10,824 nucleotides of DNA from an uncultured Clostridia bacterium (lineage in GTDB: Bacteria > Bacillota > Clostridia > Lachnospirales > Lachnospiraceae): assembly GCA_937888895.1 (NCBI GenBank), contig CALASV010000213.1, forward strand, positions 1-10,824, read 5' to 3'. A program made the position numbers and the translations under genes. The notes beneath the pieces are model-generated. The model saw only the letters and a list, made by a program, of their open reading frames with translations. It did not search any database and was not told where the DNA came from. Position 1 is the first letter of the stretch. Every line of letters starts with the position of its first letter. Below are positions 1-6,881 of the stretch, piece after piece.

Positions 1-306
1 CGCATCAATTCCTGTTTCACTTACTGCATTGATTTCTTCTGCTTGTTCGTCTAAAGAAGTAGAAGTATGTCCCGATGCTACTACATTGATACGACCATTT
101 GCCTGTTCTACTACTTCTTTTGCAAGCCTTACCTTTTCTTTCAAACTTAAATACTGCATTTCACTTGACTGACAAACAGCAAAAATACCAGTACAACCCT
201 TTTCCACATAAAAATCTACCAGTTTTCTCACAGTATCATAATCAATTTCGCCATTTTTATACGGAGTTATCATCGTAGGATAAATGCCATCTCTAAAATT
301 CTTCAT
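1..306 (-). CDS. DapA/NanA-type class I aldolase, partial (first 102 residues)
   Basis: This is the N-terminal third of a (beta/alpha)8 aldolase of the dihydrodipicolinate synthase/N-acetylneuraminate lyase superfamily; the rest lies beyond the left edge. It opens MKNFRDGIYPTMITPY, matching the family start in which a first barrel strand ends in a T-P-F/Y motif. The second strand and following loop read GIFAVCQSSEM (residues 40-50). Here the usual G-T-T-G-E motif, which binds the pyruvate-type substrate carboxylate, is replaced by Q-S-S-E. The Schiff-base lysine would lie outside the window. The motif change argues against a true lysine-pathway DapA and for a 2-keto acid or sialic acid-type lyase, but the substrate cannot be read from this fragment. 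The ATG at 306 follows a good Shine-Dalgarno (AGGAGGG). The gene has its own likely promoter after the glyA terminator, so it is probably not co-transcribed with glyA. Confidence 0.85.
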   Translation of the reverse strand, partial: MKNFRDGIYPTMITPYKNGEIDYDTVRKLVDFYVEKGCTGIFAVCQSSEMQYLSLKEKVRLAKEVVEQANGRINVVASGHTSTSLDEQAEEINAVSETGIDA

Positions 307-338
307 TACTCGCCCTCCTAATCCCACATTTTCTTACT

Positions 339-347
339 ATTATAACA
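339..347 (-). promoter_or_regulatory. Extended -10 promoter for the DapA/NanA-type aldolase
   Basis: The minus strand reads TGTTATAAT, a perfect extended -10 element, 32 bases before the aldolase ATG. This would give a short leader containing the AGGAGGG site. No good -35 hexamer is visible at 16-18 bases, which is tolerable for extended -10 promoters. It overlaps the T-tract of the glyA terminator, so it could also be an accident of AT-rich sequence. Confidence 0.4.
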
Positions 348-376
348 AAAAGGGATGTAAAATAACACCCCTTTTC
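341..376 (-). terminator. Rho-independent terminator after glyA
   Basis: On the minus strand an 11-base stem pairs 365-375 with 348-358 around a 6-base loop. It contains one G-U wobble and is followed by TTTTT then GTTATA. It begins 18 bases after the glyA stop codon, so it most likely ends the glyA transcript. Read on the plus strand, the wobble becomes an A-C mismatch, so the structure favours the minus direction. Confidence 0.75.
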
Positions 377-392
377 AAAAAATACTATTATA

Positions 393-1631
393 TTAGTAAA
401 GTGGATACTTGTCTGTTAATCCTTTTACCATTGCCTTTACTTCTTCTGTTGCTGCATCCTTCTTAGATACTGCTAAGTAAATTGCTTCTGCTACTACATC
501 CATATCTTCTGTCTTGAAACCTCTTGTAGAAACTGCTGCTGTACCAAGACGAATACCACTTGTCACAAATGGAGATGTTGGGTCATTTGGAATAGCATTC
601 TTATTACAAGTAATATTTACGCTATCCAATAATTTTTCTGTTACCTTACCAGTTACGCCCATGCTCTGTAAATCTACTAACATTAAGTGGTTATCTGTAC
701 CACCAGAAACTAAATTAAATCCTCTCTTTACAAGACCATCTGCTAATGCTTTTGCATTATCTACTATATTCTGTGCATATACTTTAAATTCTGGCTGTAA
801 TGCTTCTTTGAAACAAACTGCCTTAGCTGCAATTACATGCATTAAAGGACCACCCTGAATACCTGGGAATACGCACTTATTTAACTTATGTTCTTCTGCA
901 AATTCAGCAGAGGAAAGAATTAAACCACCTCTTGGTCCACGAAGTGTCTTATGTGTTGTAGATGTTGTAACATGAGCATAAGGAATTGGAGATTCATGTA
1001 CACCACCCGCAATTAAACCAGCGATATGTGCCATATCTACCATTAAATATGCACCAACTTCATCAGCAATTTCTCTAAATCTCTTGAAATCAATCTTTCT
1101 TGCATAAGCACTTGCACCAGCAATAATCATCTTTGGCTTAGCTTCCTTTGCAATACGAAGTACTTCATCATAATCAATATAACCTTCATCATTAACACCA
1201 TAAGGTACAATATTAAAATAAGAACCAGAGAAGTTTACAGGGCTACCATGAGAAAGATGACCACCATGTGCAAGGTTCATACCAAGTACTGTATCACCTG
1301 GCTTTAATAATGCAAAAAATACAGCCATATTTGCCTGAGCACCAGAATGAGGCTGTACATTAGCATAAGTACAACCATATAATTCTTTTACACGTTCTCT
1401 TGCTAAATCTTCTACGATATCTACATACTCACAACCACCATAGTAACGCTTAGAAGGATAACCTTCTGCATACTTGTTTGTTAATGGACTACCCATTGCA
1501 GCCATAACAGCCTTACTTACAAAGTTTTCAGAGGCAATTAATTCAATATGATCTCTCTGTCTGCCAAGCTCTAAATCCATCGCATTAGCAAGCTCTAAAT
1601 CAAATGCCTTGACTTCATCAAATGAATACAT
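393..1631 (-). CDS. glyA: Serine hydroxymethyltransferase
   Basis: GlyA is a cytosolic PLP enzyme that interconverts serine plus tetrahydrofolate with glycine plus 5,10-methylene-tetrahydrofolate, the main entry of one-carbon units for purine, thymidylate and methionine synthesis. Family signatures are clear along the 412 residues: HIELIASENF near 28-37, the TNKYAEGYP and RYYGG segment (51-66), HSGAQAN (95-101), the D199-M-A-H PLP-contacting strand, and THKTLRGPRGG at 226-236 with Lys228 as the Schiff-base lysine. The length is normal for bacterial SHMT. The start at 1631 (MYSFDEV) is chosen because AAGGAG lies 8 bases upstream; an in-frame ATG 42 bases further upstream would add an unlikely MLDRIIFYKKG tail and would read through that Shine-Dalgarno. 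The gene stands alone, with its own promoter and terminator. Confidence 0.97.
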   Translation of the reverse strand: MYSFDEVKAFDLELANAMDLELGRQRDHIELIASENFVSKAVMAAMGSPLTNKYAEGYPSKRYYGGCEYVDIVEDLARERVKELYGCTYANVQPHSGAQANMAVFFALLKPGDTVLGMNLAHGGHLSHGSPVNFSGSYFNIVPYGVNDEGYIDYDEVLRIAKEAKPKMIIAGASAYARKIDFKRFREIADEVGAYLMVDMAHIAGLIAGGVHESPIPYAHVTTSTTHKTLRGPRGGLILSSAEFAEEHKLNKCVFPGIQGGPLMHVIAAKAVCFKEALQPEFKVYAQNIVDNAKALADGLVKRGFNLVSGGTDNHLMLVDLQSMGVTGKVTEKLLDSVNITCNKNAIPNDPTSPFVTSGIRLGTAAVSTRGFKTEDMDVVAEAIYLAVSKKDAATEEVKAMVKGLTDKYPLY

Positions 1632-1727
1632 GTCTATTACTCCTTTTTTATAAAAAATAATTCTATCAAGCAATTTATGGATATTTCTATACTACATTCA
1701 TCCAAAATAGTAAATTTTAATATTCCT

Positions 1728-1774
1728 AAACGCTCATTGAAACCGATTATAACACAAGCGTTTCAAAAAATCGA
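1728..1774 (-). promoter_or_regulatory. glyA promoter with overlapping inverted repeats and a cre-like site
   Basis: The minus strand carries a perfect extended -10, TGTTATAAT, at 1754-1746, with a weak -35 (TCGATT, 1774-1769) at 17-base spacing. This gives a leader of roughly 108 bases before glyA. Two inverted repeats bracket the -10 box: AAACGCT at 1728-1734 with AGCGTTT at 1757-1763, and TTGAAAC at 1737-1743 with GTTTCAA at 1760-1766. On the plus strand 1738-1751 reads TGAAACCGATTATA. This matches the CcpA cre consensus TGWAANCGNTNWCA at all defined positions but one. The promoter call is fairly solid; the operator and its regulator are inference. I see no recognisable riboswitch in the leader. 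Confidence 0.5.
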
Positions 1775-1834
1775 CTCTTTTTTTATAATCCCACATAAAT
1801 TTTTTTAATAAAACTATCAACCATATATTATAAC

Positions 1835-1976
1835 AACAGCTATACTTTACTTCATATTTTTTAAGGACCATGAAAAAACGGCAGTCCTTAGCGAGGTTTT
1901 TCACGAGCTTAGTACTGCTCCGTTTTTTCCTGAGCGAGAGCGTGTCCGAAAAAATATGAAGTAAAGTAGGCTGTTT
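1835..1976. repeat. Nested palindromic element, MITE-like, non-coding
   Basis: This structure fills much of the 370-base gap between recJ and glyA. The outer arms are near-perfect inverted repeats. AACAGC plus TACTTTACTTCATATTTTTT (1835-1862) is mirrored at 1949-1975, with a 1-base difference between the two blocks. GGAC (1865-1868) pairs with GTCC (1944-1947). Inside is a second inverted repeat: GAAAAAACGG (1872-1881) with CCGTTTTTTC (1920-1929), extended inward by CAGT/ACTG and a mismatched TAGC-type stem around a loop at 1893-1906. The right half also carries TCCTGAGCGAG (1928-1938), a 10/11 direct copy of TCCTTAGCGAG (1885-1895). No target-site duplication is obvious. The architecture suggests a miniature inverted-repeat mobile element or an intergenic hairpin repeat, but copy number cannot be judged from one window. 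Confidence 0.7.
1872..1929. terminator. Possible bidirectional terminator inside the palindromic element
   Basis: The inner stem of the element has a GC-containing core (CGG with CCG, CAGT with ACTG) flanked by six A on one side and six T on the other. Read on either strand, a hairpin is therefore followed by TTTTTT. On the minus strand it sits about 75 bases after the recJ stop codon, and no other terminator is visible there. It may therefore end the DUF4349-recJ transcript before the glyA promoter. Internal mismatches and the 2-base bulge make this uncertain. Confidence 0.45.
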
Positions 1977-2003
1977 CATGACATAATTACACTAACTAAA
2001 AAA

Positions 2004-3767
2004 TTATACCTTGTAGTACTTCATTACTGCCTGTAGCGTTACTGTCCCTCGAAATTCATTTTTATCAGGATAATATATCATAGAAAACTGAACCTTATTT
2101 TCCCTTCCTTGATACATTCTTTCTAACTGTTCTTTTCCAAATGCTTGTACAATATCTTCTTCAAACTCCAAAATATCCCCATAATACATCGTATCAAATC
2201 TTCTGCCATATTCATTTTCTACTTCTAATTTTAGCACATTAGCATTTTTTCCAAGAACTCTAGCACGATGTACTTTCAATTTTCGTTCTGCAAACAATGG
2301 TTTCTCATTTCCAACACCAAATGGCTCTAACAATTCTAACTCCTCTATGACTTGCTCTGTCACTAAACCAAACGGAAGCACCACATCAATAGATACCTTT
2401 TCTGTTAATTGTTCTTCTGTCAATTTACAACATTCTATCAAACGTTGACGAAATGCCTCTATATTTTCTTTTGGTAAAGAAAGTCCTGCTGCCTTTGGAT
2501 GTCCCCCAAACTTTGTTAATAAATCCCCACATTCACATAAAGCTTCATACATATGATATCCATCAATGGAACGACCAGAACCTTTACATCCATCTTCTGC
2601 ATCTGTTATTACAATCGTTGGACGATAAAACTGTTCTCTAATTTTTCCAGCAATAATTCCTGCTAAACTTTCATGACAATCTGGCAAATAAACAACTAAT
2701 ACAGGAGGCAATGTTTCATATTCCAATACGATTCGTTTTGCTTCTTCTACCCCATTTGCTGTCATATCTTTTCTCGTTTGATTTAATGTTACAATTTCCT
2801 CTGCTAATTGTTTTGCTTCTTCCTTATTTTGTGATAACAATAACCGTAGTCCTTTCACTGCTACATCTAATCGTCCTGAAGCATTCAAACAAGGACCTAA
2901 TACAAACCCCATATGGTAAGCACTAATTCGTTCTCTTACTATTTGATTTTCCTCGATTAATGCACTAATACCATAATCATTACATTGTCGCAACATTTGA
3001 ATACCTAATGCTACTAATGTTCTATTTTCTCCTTGTAATTCCATCACATCACATACGGTAGCCATCGCTACATAAGGAATCATCTGTTTCATAAACTCTT
3101 TCGATAAATGCATTTTATCTGCTAAACAAAGCATCACTTTATATGCAACCACTGCCCCACAAATTCCTGTAAGTGGCGTTGTTTCTCCTGTTTGTTTTGG
3201 ATTAACAACAACATCTGCCTCTGGAATATATTGTTCTATTCCATGCTCTGTCTCTCTTGTTGGCACTTCATGATGGTCCGTCAATATAACAGTAATTCCA
3301 GCTTCCTTTGCCATACGAATTGGTTCTATGGCTGAAATTCCATTGTCACAAGTAATAATTGTTTGTACGCCATCGTCAATTACTTCTTGCACCATCATTG
3401 TATTAATACCATAACCGTCTTTCATTCTATCTGGAATACGATAATCTACGTTTGCACCTGCCAAGCACAATGTACGATATAAAACATAAACTGCCATAAT
3501 ACCATCGACATCATAATCACCGATAATTCGAATCTTTTTTCCTGTAACAATTTCTTTTTGTATCAATTCTGCTGCCACTAACGCATTTTTTAACTGCTCT
3601 GGTGCTATAAGATTCAAAGGAGAAGGATGCAAAAAGGCATCCCTCTCTTCTTTTGTCGTTAAACCACGATTTACAAGAAGTCTTGCTGTTACTTCTGTAA
3701 TATTTTGTTCTTTACCAATTGCTTGAAAATCTGCTTTTTTATTCTTTACTGTCCAATTCTGTTTCAT
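2004..3767 (-). CDS. recJ: Single-stranded-DNA-specific 5'-3' exonuclease RecJ
   Basis: RecJ degrades single-stranded DNA 5' to 3' and supports RecFOR recombination, mismatch repair and restart of stalled forks. The 587-residue protein has the full DHH/DHHA1 layout. The metal-binding motifs are GDYDVDG (83-89), CDNG (140-143), TDHHE (163-167) and the later Asp at VCDV (D240). NASGRLD (295-301) and the DHHA1 motif FGGHPKAAG (420-428) follow. The EPFGVGNEKPLF segment (481-492) introduces the C-terminal OB-type domain. All expected acidic and histidine ligands are present, so it should be active. The start at 3767 lies inside the end of the upstream DUF4349 gene. An AAAGAG sequence 8 bases before the ATG, plus the 29-base overlap, suggests translational coupling. 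Confidence 0.96.
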   Translation of the reverse strand: MKQNWTVKNKKADFQAIGKEQNITEVTARLLVNRGLTTKEERDAFLHPSPLNLIAPEQLKNALVAAELIQKEIVTGKKIRIIGDYDVDGIMAVYVLYRTLCLAGANVDYRIPDRMKDGYGINTMMVQEVIDDGVQTIITCDNGISAIEPIRMAKEAGITVILTDHHEVPTRETEHGIEQYIPEADVVVNPKQTGETTPLTGICGAVVAYKVMLCLADKMHLSKEFMKQMIPYVAMATVCDVMELQGENRTLVALGIQMLRQCNDYGISALIEENQIVRERISAYHMGFVLGPCLNASGRLDVAVKGLRLLLSQNKEEAKQLAEEIVTLNQTRKDMTANGVEEAKRIVLEYETLPPVLVVYLPDCHESLAGIIAGKIREQFYRPTIVITDAEDGCKGSGRSIDGYHMYEALCECGDLLTKFGGHPKAAGLSLPKENIEAFRQRLIECCKLTEEQLTEKVSIDVVLPFGLVTEQVIEELELLEPFGVGNEKPLFAERKLKVHRARVLGKNANVLKLEVENEYGRRFDTMYYGDILEFEEDIVQAFGKEQLERMYQGRENKVQFSMIYYPDKNEFRGTVTLQAVMKYYKV

Positions 3768-4725
3768 TTTCTTTACTCTTTTTTCCCATCTTTTTTTCTA
3801 ATCTTTTTGTTCTCTTTTTCTTAATGATAACAATAAAACCACCTAAAACAACTGCCCAAAAAGCAAGATATGGTGCGTTTACTACTATCCAAACAACAAA
3901 ATCTTTTGCCCCTTCTGAAATATCATACATTGTATTAGACCAACCAGCTTTGATTCGTTCTCCTACCGTTTCTGGTATTTTTTCTGTCACACGAGCTACT
4001 TCATATACATAAATTTGAACGGTACTATATGTAATTTTATCATCATACGTACGAAGACTTGATTGATAATTTTCTATTTGATATCTCACTTGACTTAATC
4101 TTTCTTCTAAACGAATAATTGACTCTAAATCTTCTGCTTTTTCCAATAAAGCAAGTAAACGCTCTTGTTCAATTTCCAATGTTTTCACTCGATTTTCCAT
4201 ATCAATATAACTTAATGTTACATCTTGTTCTCCAAGTGTTTTATTTGTTACAGTAGCAATTCCTTCCATTCCTGCTAAAAAAACATCTAAATTCTTTTCT
4301 GGAACACGAATTGTATAATTTGCACTTCTTCTACCACCAGAAGTAGCACTTCCATATACATCAGCATATTGAAGATATGCTCCAGCCTCTGCGATTTTTT
4401 GATTCAATGCTTCCACAAATCCATCAAAATCTAATGTTTGTAAATTTAAGTTAGCCGTACGAATGACCTTTCTACTCGATGTAACTTCTTCTACACCTGT
4501 TTCACTAGAATTTGTAATAGATTCTTTTTCCATTTCCTCCATCACATCATAATCCATATCATCCGTTACAAATCCCGTAGAAGAATCAAACCATGCCGAA
4601 TCCTTTGTAGAAGAGGCTGAGTTCATCATTGAACTCTCTGTTTTCATACTCGAACCCGAAGCCCCACATGCTACCAAACCACTCATCATTATACCACATA
4701 AAATCCCTATTGCCATCTTTTTCAT
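3739..4725 (-). CDS. DUF4349-domain lipoprotein with C-terminal membrane helix
   Basis: This is a 328-residue surface lipoprotein of unknown function. The signal peptide ends in the lipobox LVAC, with Cys20 as the lipidated residue. A low-complexity Ser/Met/Glu-rich spacer follows (about 21-82). The DUF4349 domain spans roughly 84-245, starting RKVIRTANLNLQ. It includes a helical, probably coiled-coil stretch (about 178-222, MENRVKTLEIEQERLL) and ends with a beta-rich TYSTVQIYVYEV. A membrane helix at about 276-301 is followed by a Lys-rich cytoplasmic tail. The protein would be anchored at both ends, with the domain outside. Family members are widespread in Firmicutes, but I know of no defined activity. 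The ATG is preceded by AGAAGGGAG at good spacing. The gene follows a strong terminator, so it should have its own promoter; only a weak GATAAT (4754-4749) is visible. It overlaps recJ. Confidence 0.85.
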   Translation of the reverse strand: MKKMAIGILCGIMMSGLVACGASGSSMKTESSMMNSASSTKDSAWFDSSTGFVTDDMDYDVMEEMEKESITNSSETGVEEVTSSRKVIRTANLNLQTLDFDGFVEALNQKIAEAGAYLQYADVYGSATSGGRRSANYTIRVPEKNLDVFLAGMEGIATVTNKTLGEQDVTLSYIDMENRVKTLEIEQERLLALLEKAEDLESIIRLEERLSQVRYQIENYQSSLRTYDDKITYSTVQIYVYEVARVTEKIPETVGERIKAGWSNTMYDISEGAKDFVVWIVVNAPYLAFWAVVLGGFIVIIKKKRTKRLEKKMGKKSKENETELDSKE

Positions 4726-4754
4726 AAAAATTTCTCCCTTCTATTTTTATTATC

Positions 4755-4784
4755 GAAAAAAGAGTAGATAATATCTACTCTTTT
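4755..4784 (-). terminator. Rho-independent terminator after the DUF4015 gene
   Basis: GAGTAGATA (4762-4770) and TATCTACTC (4772-4780) form an essentially perfect palindrome, extended by A/T pairs. On the minus strand the stem is followed by TTTTTT (4761-4756). It lies about 50 bases after the stop of the DUF4015 gene and separates it from the DUF4349-recJ unit. The A-run and T-run symmetry would also allow weak termination on the plus strand. Confidence 0.85.
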
Positions 4785-4832
4785 CTCCTTTCCCTATTAG
4801 ACGACAAATCTCTAAAAAGGTTACACTTTATT

Positions 4833-6206
4833 TTATTTTTTCAAAAAACTTCCGTCTGGATATTTTGCACTTGCATTCCAAAGCAACCAAGTATCATATC
4901 CTGCATCATACGTTGCATCTACCTGCTTACGAACAACTGGTCCAGTATATTTAATATAACCTTTTACCCAACTTGCTGTAAATGCTTGTAACCATGGTCT
5001 TACATCTGCATACGTATCTTGTTCTTTTGCTATTTCAGCTATTTGTTTTGCTGATGACTGCAATTCGCTAAATAATAAGTCATAAGGTTTTGCATCTGGT
5101 ACAGAAATACCATTATAACCATTTGCATAGTGAGATGGATATACCATCGGACAAATATAGTCTAAATATCTAGACATTTCTACATAATTTTGTCCTGTTA
5201 ATTCAGCATCTAATTTACTACGAATAATTGCACCATAAACAGATGCACTAACAAATGCTCCTGTTGGTTTTAAACGATTACATGCATATTTTGTAAATGC
5301 AGTAATTGCTTCTTGCAATATCATATCTTCTGAGCCTTCACCAAAATCTACATTTTTCATTCCATTTGTTGCTACACGAATATAGTCAAAACAAATTTCA
5401 TCGAATCCATCTGCTACTGCTTGTTCCGAAATATCTACAATATAATCCCAAGCTTCTTGATTATATGGATTCATCCATGTATCACCTTTTTTGTCATGAT
5501 ACATACTGCCATCTTTATTATGAAGCATCCATTCTGGGTGAACCTCATCTATAAAACTATCTTTGAAACATACAATTCGTGCAATAATATAAATACCATG
5601 TTCTTTTAATGTCTTAATTAATCCTTTCATATCTGGATAATTTTTCGAACATATATCTAATCCTTCTAATGCAGGACATTCCATCTCATAAGTAATGGTT
5701 CCTGTATCTGATTTTACATCAATAACTACAGCATTTAGCTCTGTCTCATCTGCTAACTTCAACCACTCTTTCAATCTGCCTTCAGAATTTAAATACAATC
5801 CTACATAAGCACCAACTACATTCTCTACTGGTTTTCTTGTATCTTCCCAACCAACTAAATAGTCTGCATTCCAAGGTGGCTTTGGAGTTGGTGTTGGTGT
5901 ACAAGGAAGCCCTGTTTCTGGAGAAGTTGGTATCGGTGTTGGGGTATTTGTTATTGTTGGAGTTGGGGTATTTGTTGGGGTTGGAGTCGGTGTTGGTGTC
6001 CCTTGTAATGTCGGTGTTGGAGACATTGTTGGGGTTGGAACACCCGGAATTTCTTCTTCATTATTTTTAGAAACTCCATAAGCTACAGCACCAAATCCAA
6101 CAGTTACTAAAATTATGGCAAGAACTCCTAAAAACATGACTAATTTAGGACTTTTGCGTCTTCTTTTGGATGTATTACTTCGATACACTCCTTGTTGTTT
6201 ACTCAT
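4833..6206 (-). CDS. Membrane-anchored putative glycoside hydrolase (DUF4015 family)
   Basis: This 457-residue protein has a basic cytoplasmic N-terminus (SKRRRKSPK, 13-21) and one membrane anchor at about 22-45. An extracellular Thr-Pro linker spans roughly 54-111. A C-terminal TIM-barrel domain from about 128 to the end resembles DUF4015, classed as a putative glycosyl hydrolase. Strand-end motifs typical of the family are VVIDVKSDTG (160-169), FDEICFDYIR (268-277, likely carrying a catalytic-site Asp), YICPMVYPSHY (350-360) and TWLLWNAS (439-446). The substrate is unknown; a cell-wall or surface polysaccharide is a reasonable inference from location. It starts at ATG 6206 with GGAGAGG about 10 bases upstream. 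Only 54 bases separate it from the SEC-C gene, so the two are probably co-transcribed. The linker DNA contains internal repeats. Confidence 0.85.
   Translation of the reverse strand: MSKQQGVYRSNTSKRRRKSPKLVMFLGVLAIILVTVGFGAVAYGVSKNNEEEIPGVPTPTMSPTPTLQGTPTPTPTPTNTPTPTITNTPTPIPTSPETGLPCTPTPTPKPPWNADYLVGWEDTRKPVENVVGAYVGLYLNSEGRLKEWLKLADETELNAVVIDVKSDTGTITYEMECPALEGLDICSKNYPDMKGLIKTLKEHGIYIIARIVCFKDSFIDEVHPEWMLHNKDGSMYHDKKGDTWMNPYNQEAWDYIVDISEQAVADGFDEICFDYIRVATNGMKNVDFGEGSEDMILQEAITAFTKYACNRLKPTGAFVSASVYGAIIRSKLDAELTGQNYVEMSRYLDYICPMVYPSHYANGYNGISVPDAKPYDLLFSELQSSAKQIAEIAKEQDTYADVRPWLQAFTASWVKGYIKYTGPVVRKQVDATYDAGYDTWLLWNASAKYPDGSFLKK
5880..6044 (-). repeat. Thr-Pro linker coding repeat
   Basis: The DUF4015 linker is encoded by degenerate ACN-CCN (Thr-Pro) runs. 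A 15-base block, GTTGGGGTATTTGTT on the plus strand, occurs exactly at 5938-5952 and 5962-5976. It encodes the repeated Asn-Thr-Pro-Thr-Pro pieces at residues 79-83 and 87-91. Such tracts can gain or lose units by slippage, so linker length may vary between strains. Thr-Pro linkers commonly space a surface enzyme away from the membrane and may be glycosylated; that part is inference. Confidence 0.75.
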
Positions 6207-6260
6207 TTTTCGATTGCCTCTCCATTTCTATAATCGCTTGTACTATTACGATACTCTATT

Positions 6261-6761
6261 TTACTTACCACAACAGAATTTATATTTTTTTCCAGAACCA
6301 CAAGGACAAGGCTCATTACGTCCCACTTTCTTTTCCTTTACAATAGTACCAGATTTCTTCTGTTCTTTATAAAGTTCTTTTCTTCTTTCTACACTAAGTA
6401 AATTATTCCACTGTGGCAATTCATATAACCAATCAGCTTTTGCTTCTACCATTTCCTTATAAAGAGTTTCAAGGTCAAAATGTAAAGATACTACTGTATT
6501 TTCATCCATTGTATCAATTGGATTCTTTGTTACTAAACTATCATCAATACCATCTAAGAAACCTGTCATAATAAAAGTATCTGTTCCATACTTCTCTGCA
6601 AGTTCTTTTACTGTACCAGATACAATTTCTTCTGGATTTGCTAAAAGTTGTTCATAAATTCCTTTTTCAATTGCAAAATAATTGCCCCAAAACATCTGAC
6701 CCTCTCTAGAGTTCATATCTTTTCCATAGGCTGTATTACGCCAATTTTCTAACATTGTCAT
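6261..6761 (-). CDS. SEC-C zinc-motif protein of unknown function
   Basis: This 166-residue soluble protein has a mainly helical N-terminal domain and a C-terminal SEC-C motif, GRNEPCPCGSGKKYKFCCGK (147-166). Cys152, Cys154, Cys163 and Cys164 should bind one zinc ion. The same motif ends SecA, where it contacts SecB and ribosomes, but here it is attached to an unrelated domain. The segment GFLDGIDDSL (67-76) and the AKADWLYELPQWNNL region (107-121) look like the conserved core of a short SEC-C family I recognise from Lachnospiraceae. No function is established and no enzymatic motif is visible. The ATG at 6761 follows AAGGAAG by 9 bases; a second ATG two codons later (6755) is also possible. 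The DUF4015 gene follows in the same direction, 54 bases on. Confidence 0.85.
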   Translation of the reverse strand: MTMLENWRNTAYGKDMNSREGQMFWGNYFAIEKGIYEQLLANPEEIVSGTVKELAEKYGTDTFIMTGFLDGIDDSLVTKNPIDTMDENTVVSLHFDLETLYKEMVEAKADWLYELPQWNNLLSVERRKELYKEQKKSGTIVKEKKVGRNEPCPCGSGKKYKFCCGK

Positions 6762-6837
6762 AACTAAATACTTCCTTTCATTAATTAAATTTTTTCCCTT
6801 TCTTTTTACAGATTTCGCACTGTAAACTCACTTTTAT

Positions 6838-6866
6838 AAAATAACAGATTTTCGTCTTTCTGTAAA
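6838..6866 (-). promoter_or_regulatory. Candidate promoter for the SEC-C and DUF4015 genes
   Basis: On the minus strand TTTACA (6866-6861) is followed after exactly 17 bases by TATTTT (6843-6838). These give a good -35 and a moderate -10, with a leader of about 70 bases to the SEC-C start. A TTTACAG/CTGTAAA hairpin (6805-6811 with 6820-6826) falls in that leader. No terminator is visible between the upstream membrane-protein gene and this point, so read-through from the rarA operon is also likely. Confidence 0.4.
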
Positions 6867-6881
6867 TAGTAGAAATCCTTT

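Noticed and set aside
284..466. A 60-codon plus-strand open frame over the glyA terminator
   Set aside because: It is low-complexity, antisense to two clear genes and covers a terminator hairpin.
1632..1673. A longer glyA beginning at an ATG 42 bases upstream
   Set aside because: The AAGGAG site lies directly before the shorter start, and the extra residues are not part of the conserved SHMT N-terminus.
1632..1740. A glycine or folate-type riboswitch in the glyA leader
   Set aside because: The leader is AT-rich with only short, weak pairings and none of the conserved cores of glycine or tetrahydrofolate riboswitches that I could recognise.
1734..1979. An 81-codon minus-strand open frame beginning MKQPTLLHIF
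   Set aside because: It runs through the palindromic element and the glyA promoter, has no convincing ribosome binding site, and its residues simply reflect the inverted repeat and AT-rich spacer.
6211..6236. A hairpin (CGATT with AATCG) that might hide the ribosome binding site of the DUF4015 gene
   Set aside because: The stem is only five base pairs around a 16-base loop, so it is unlikely to be stable and is expected by chance.
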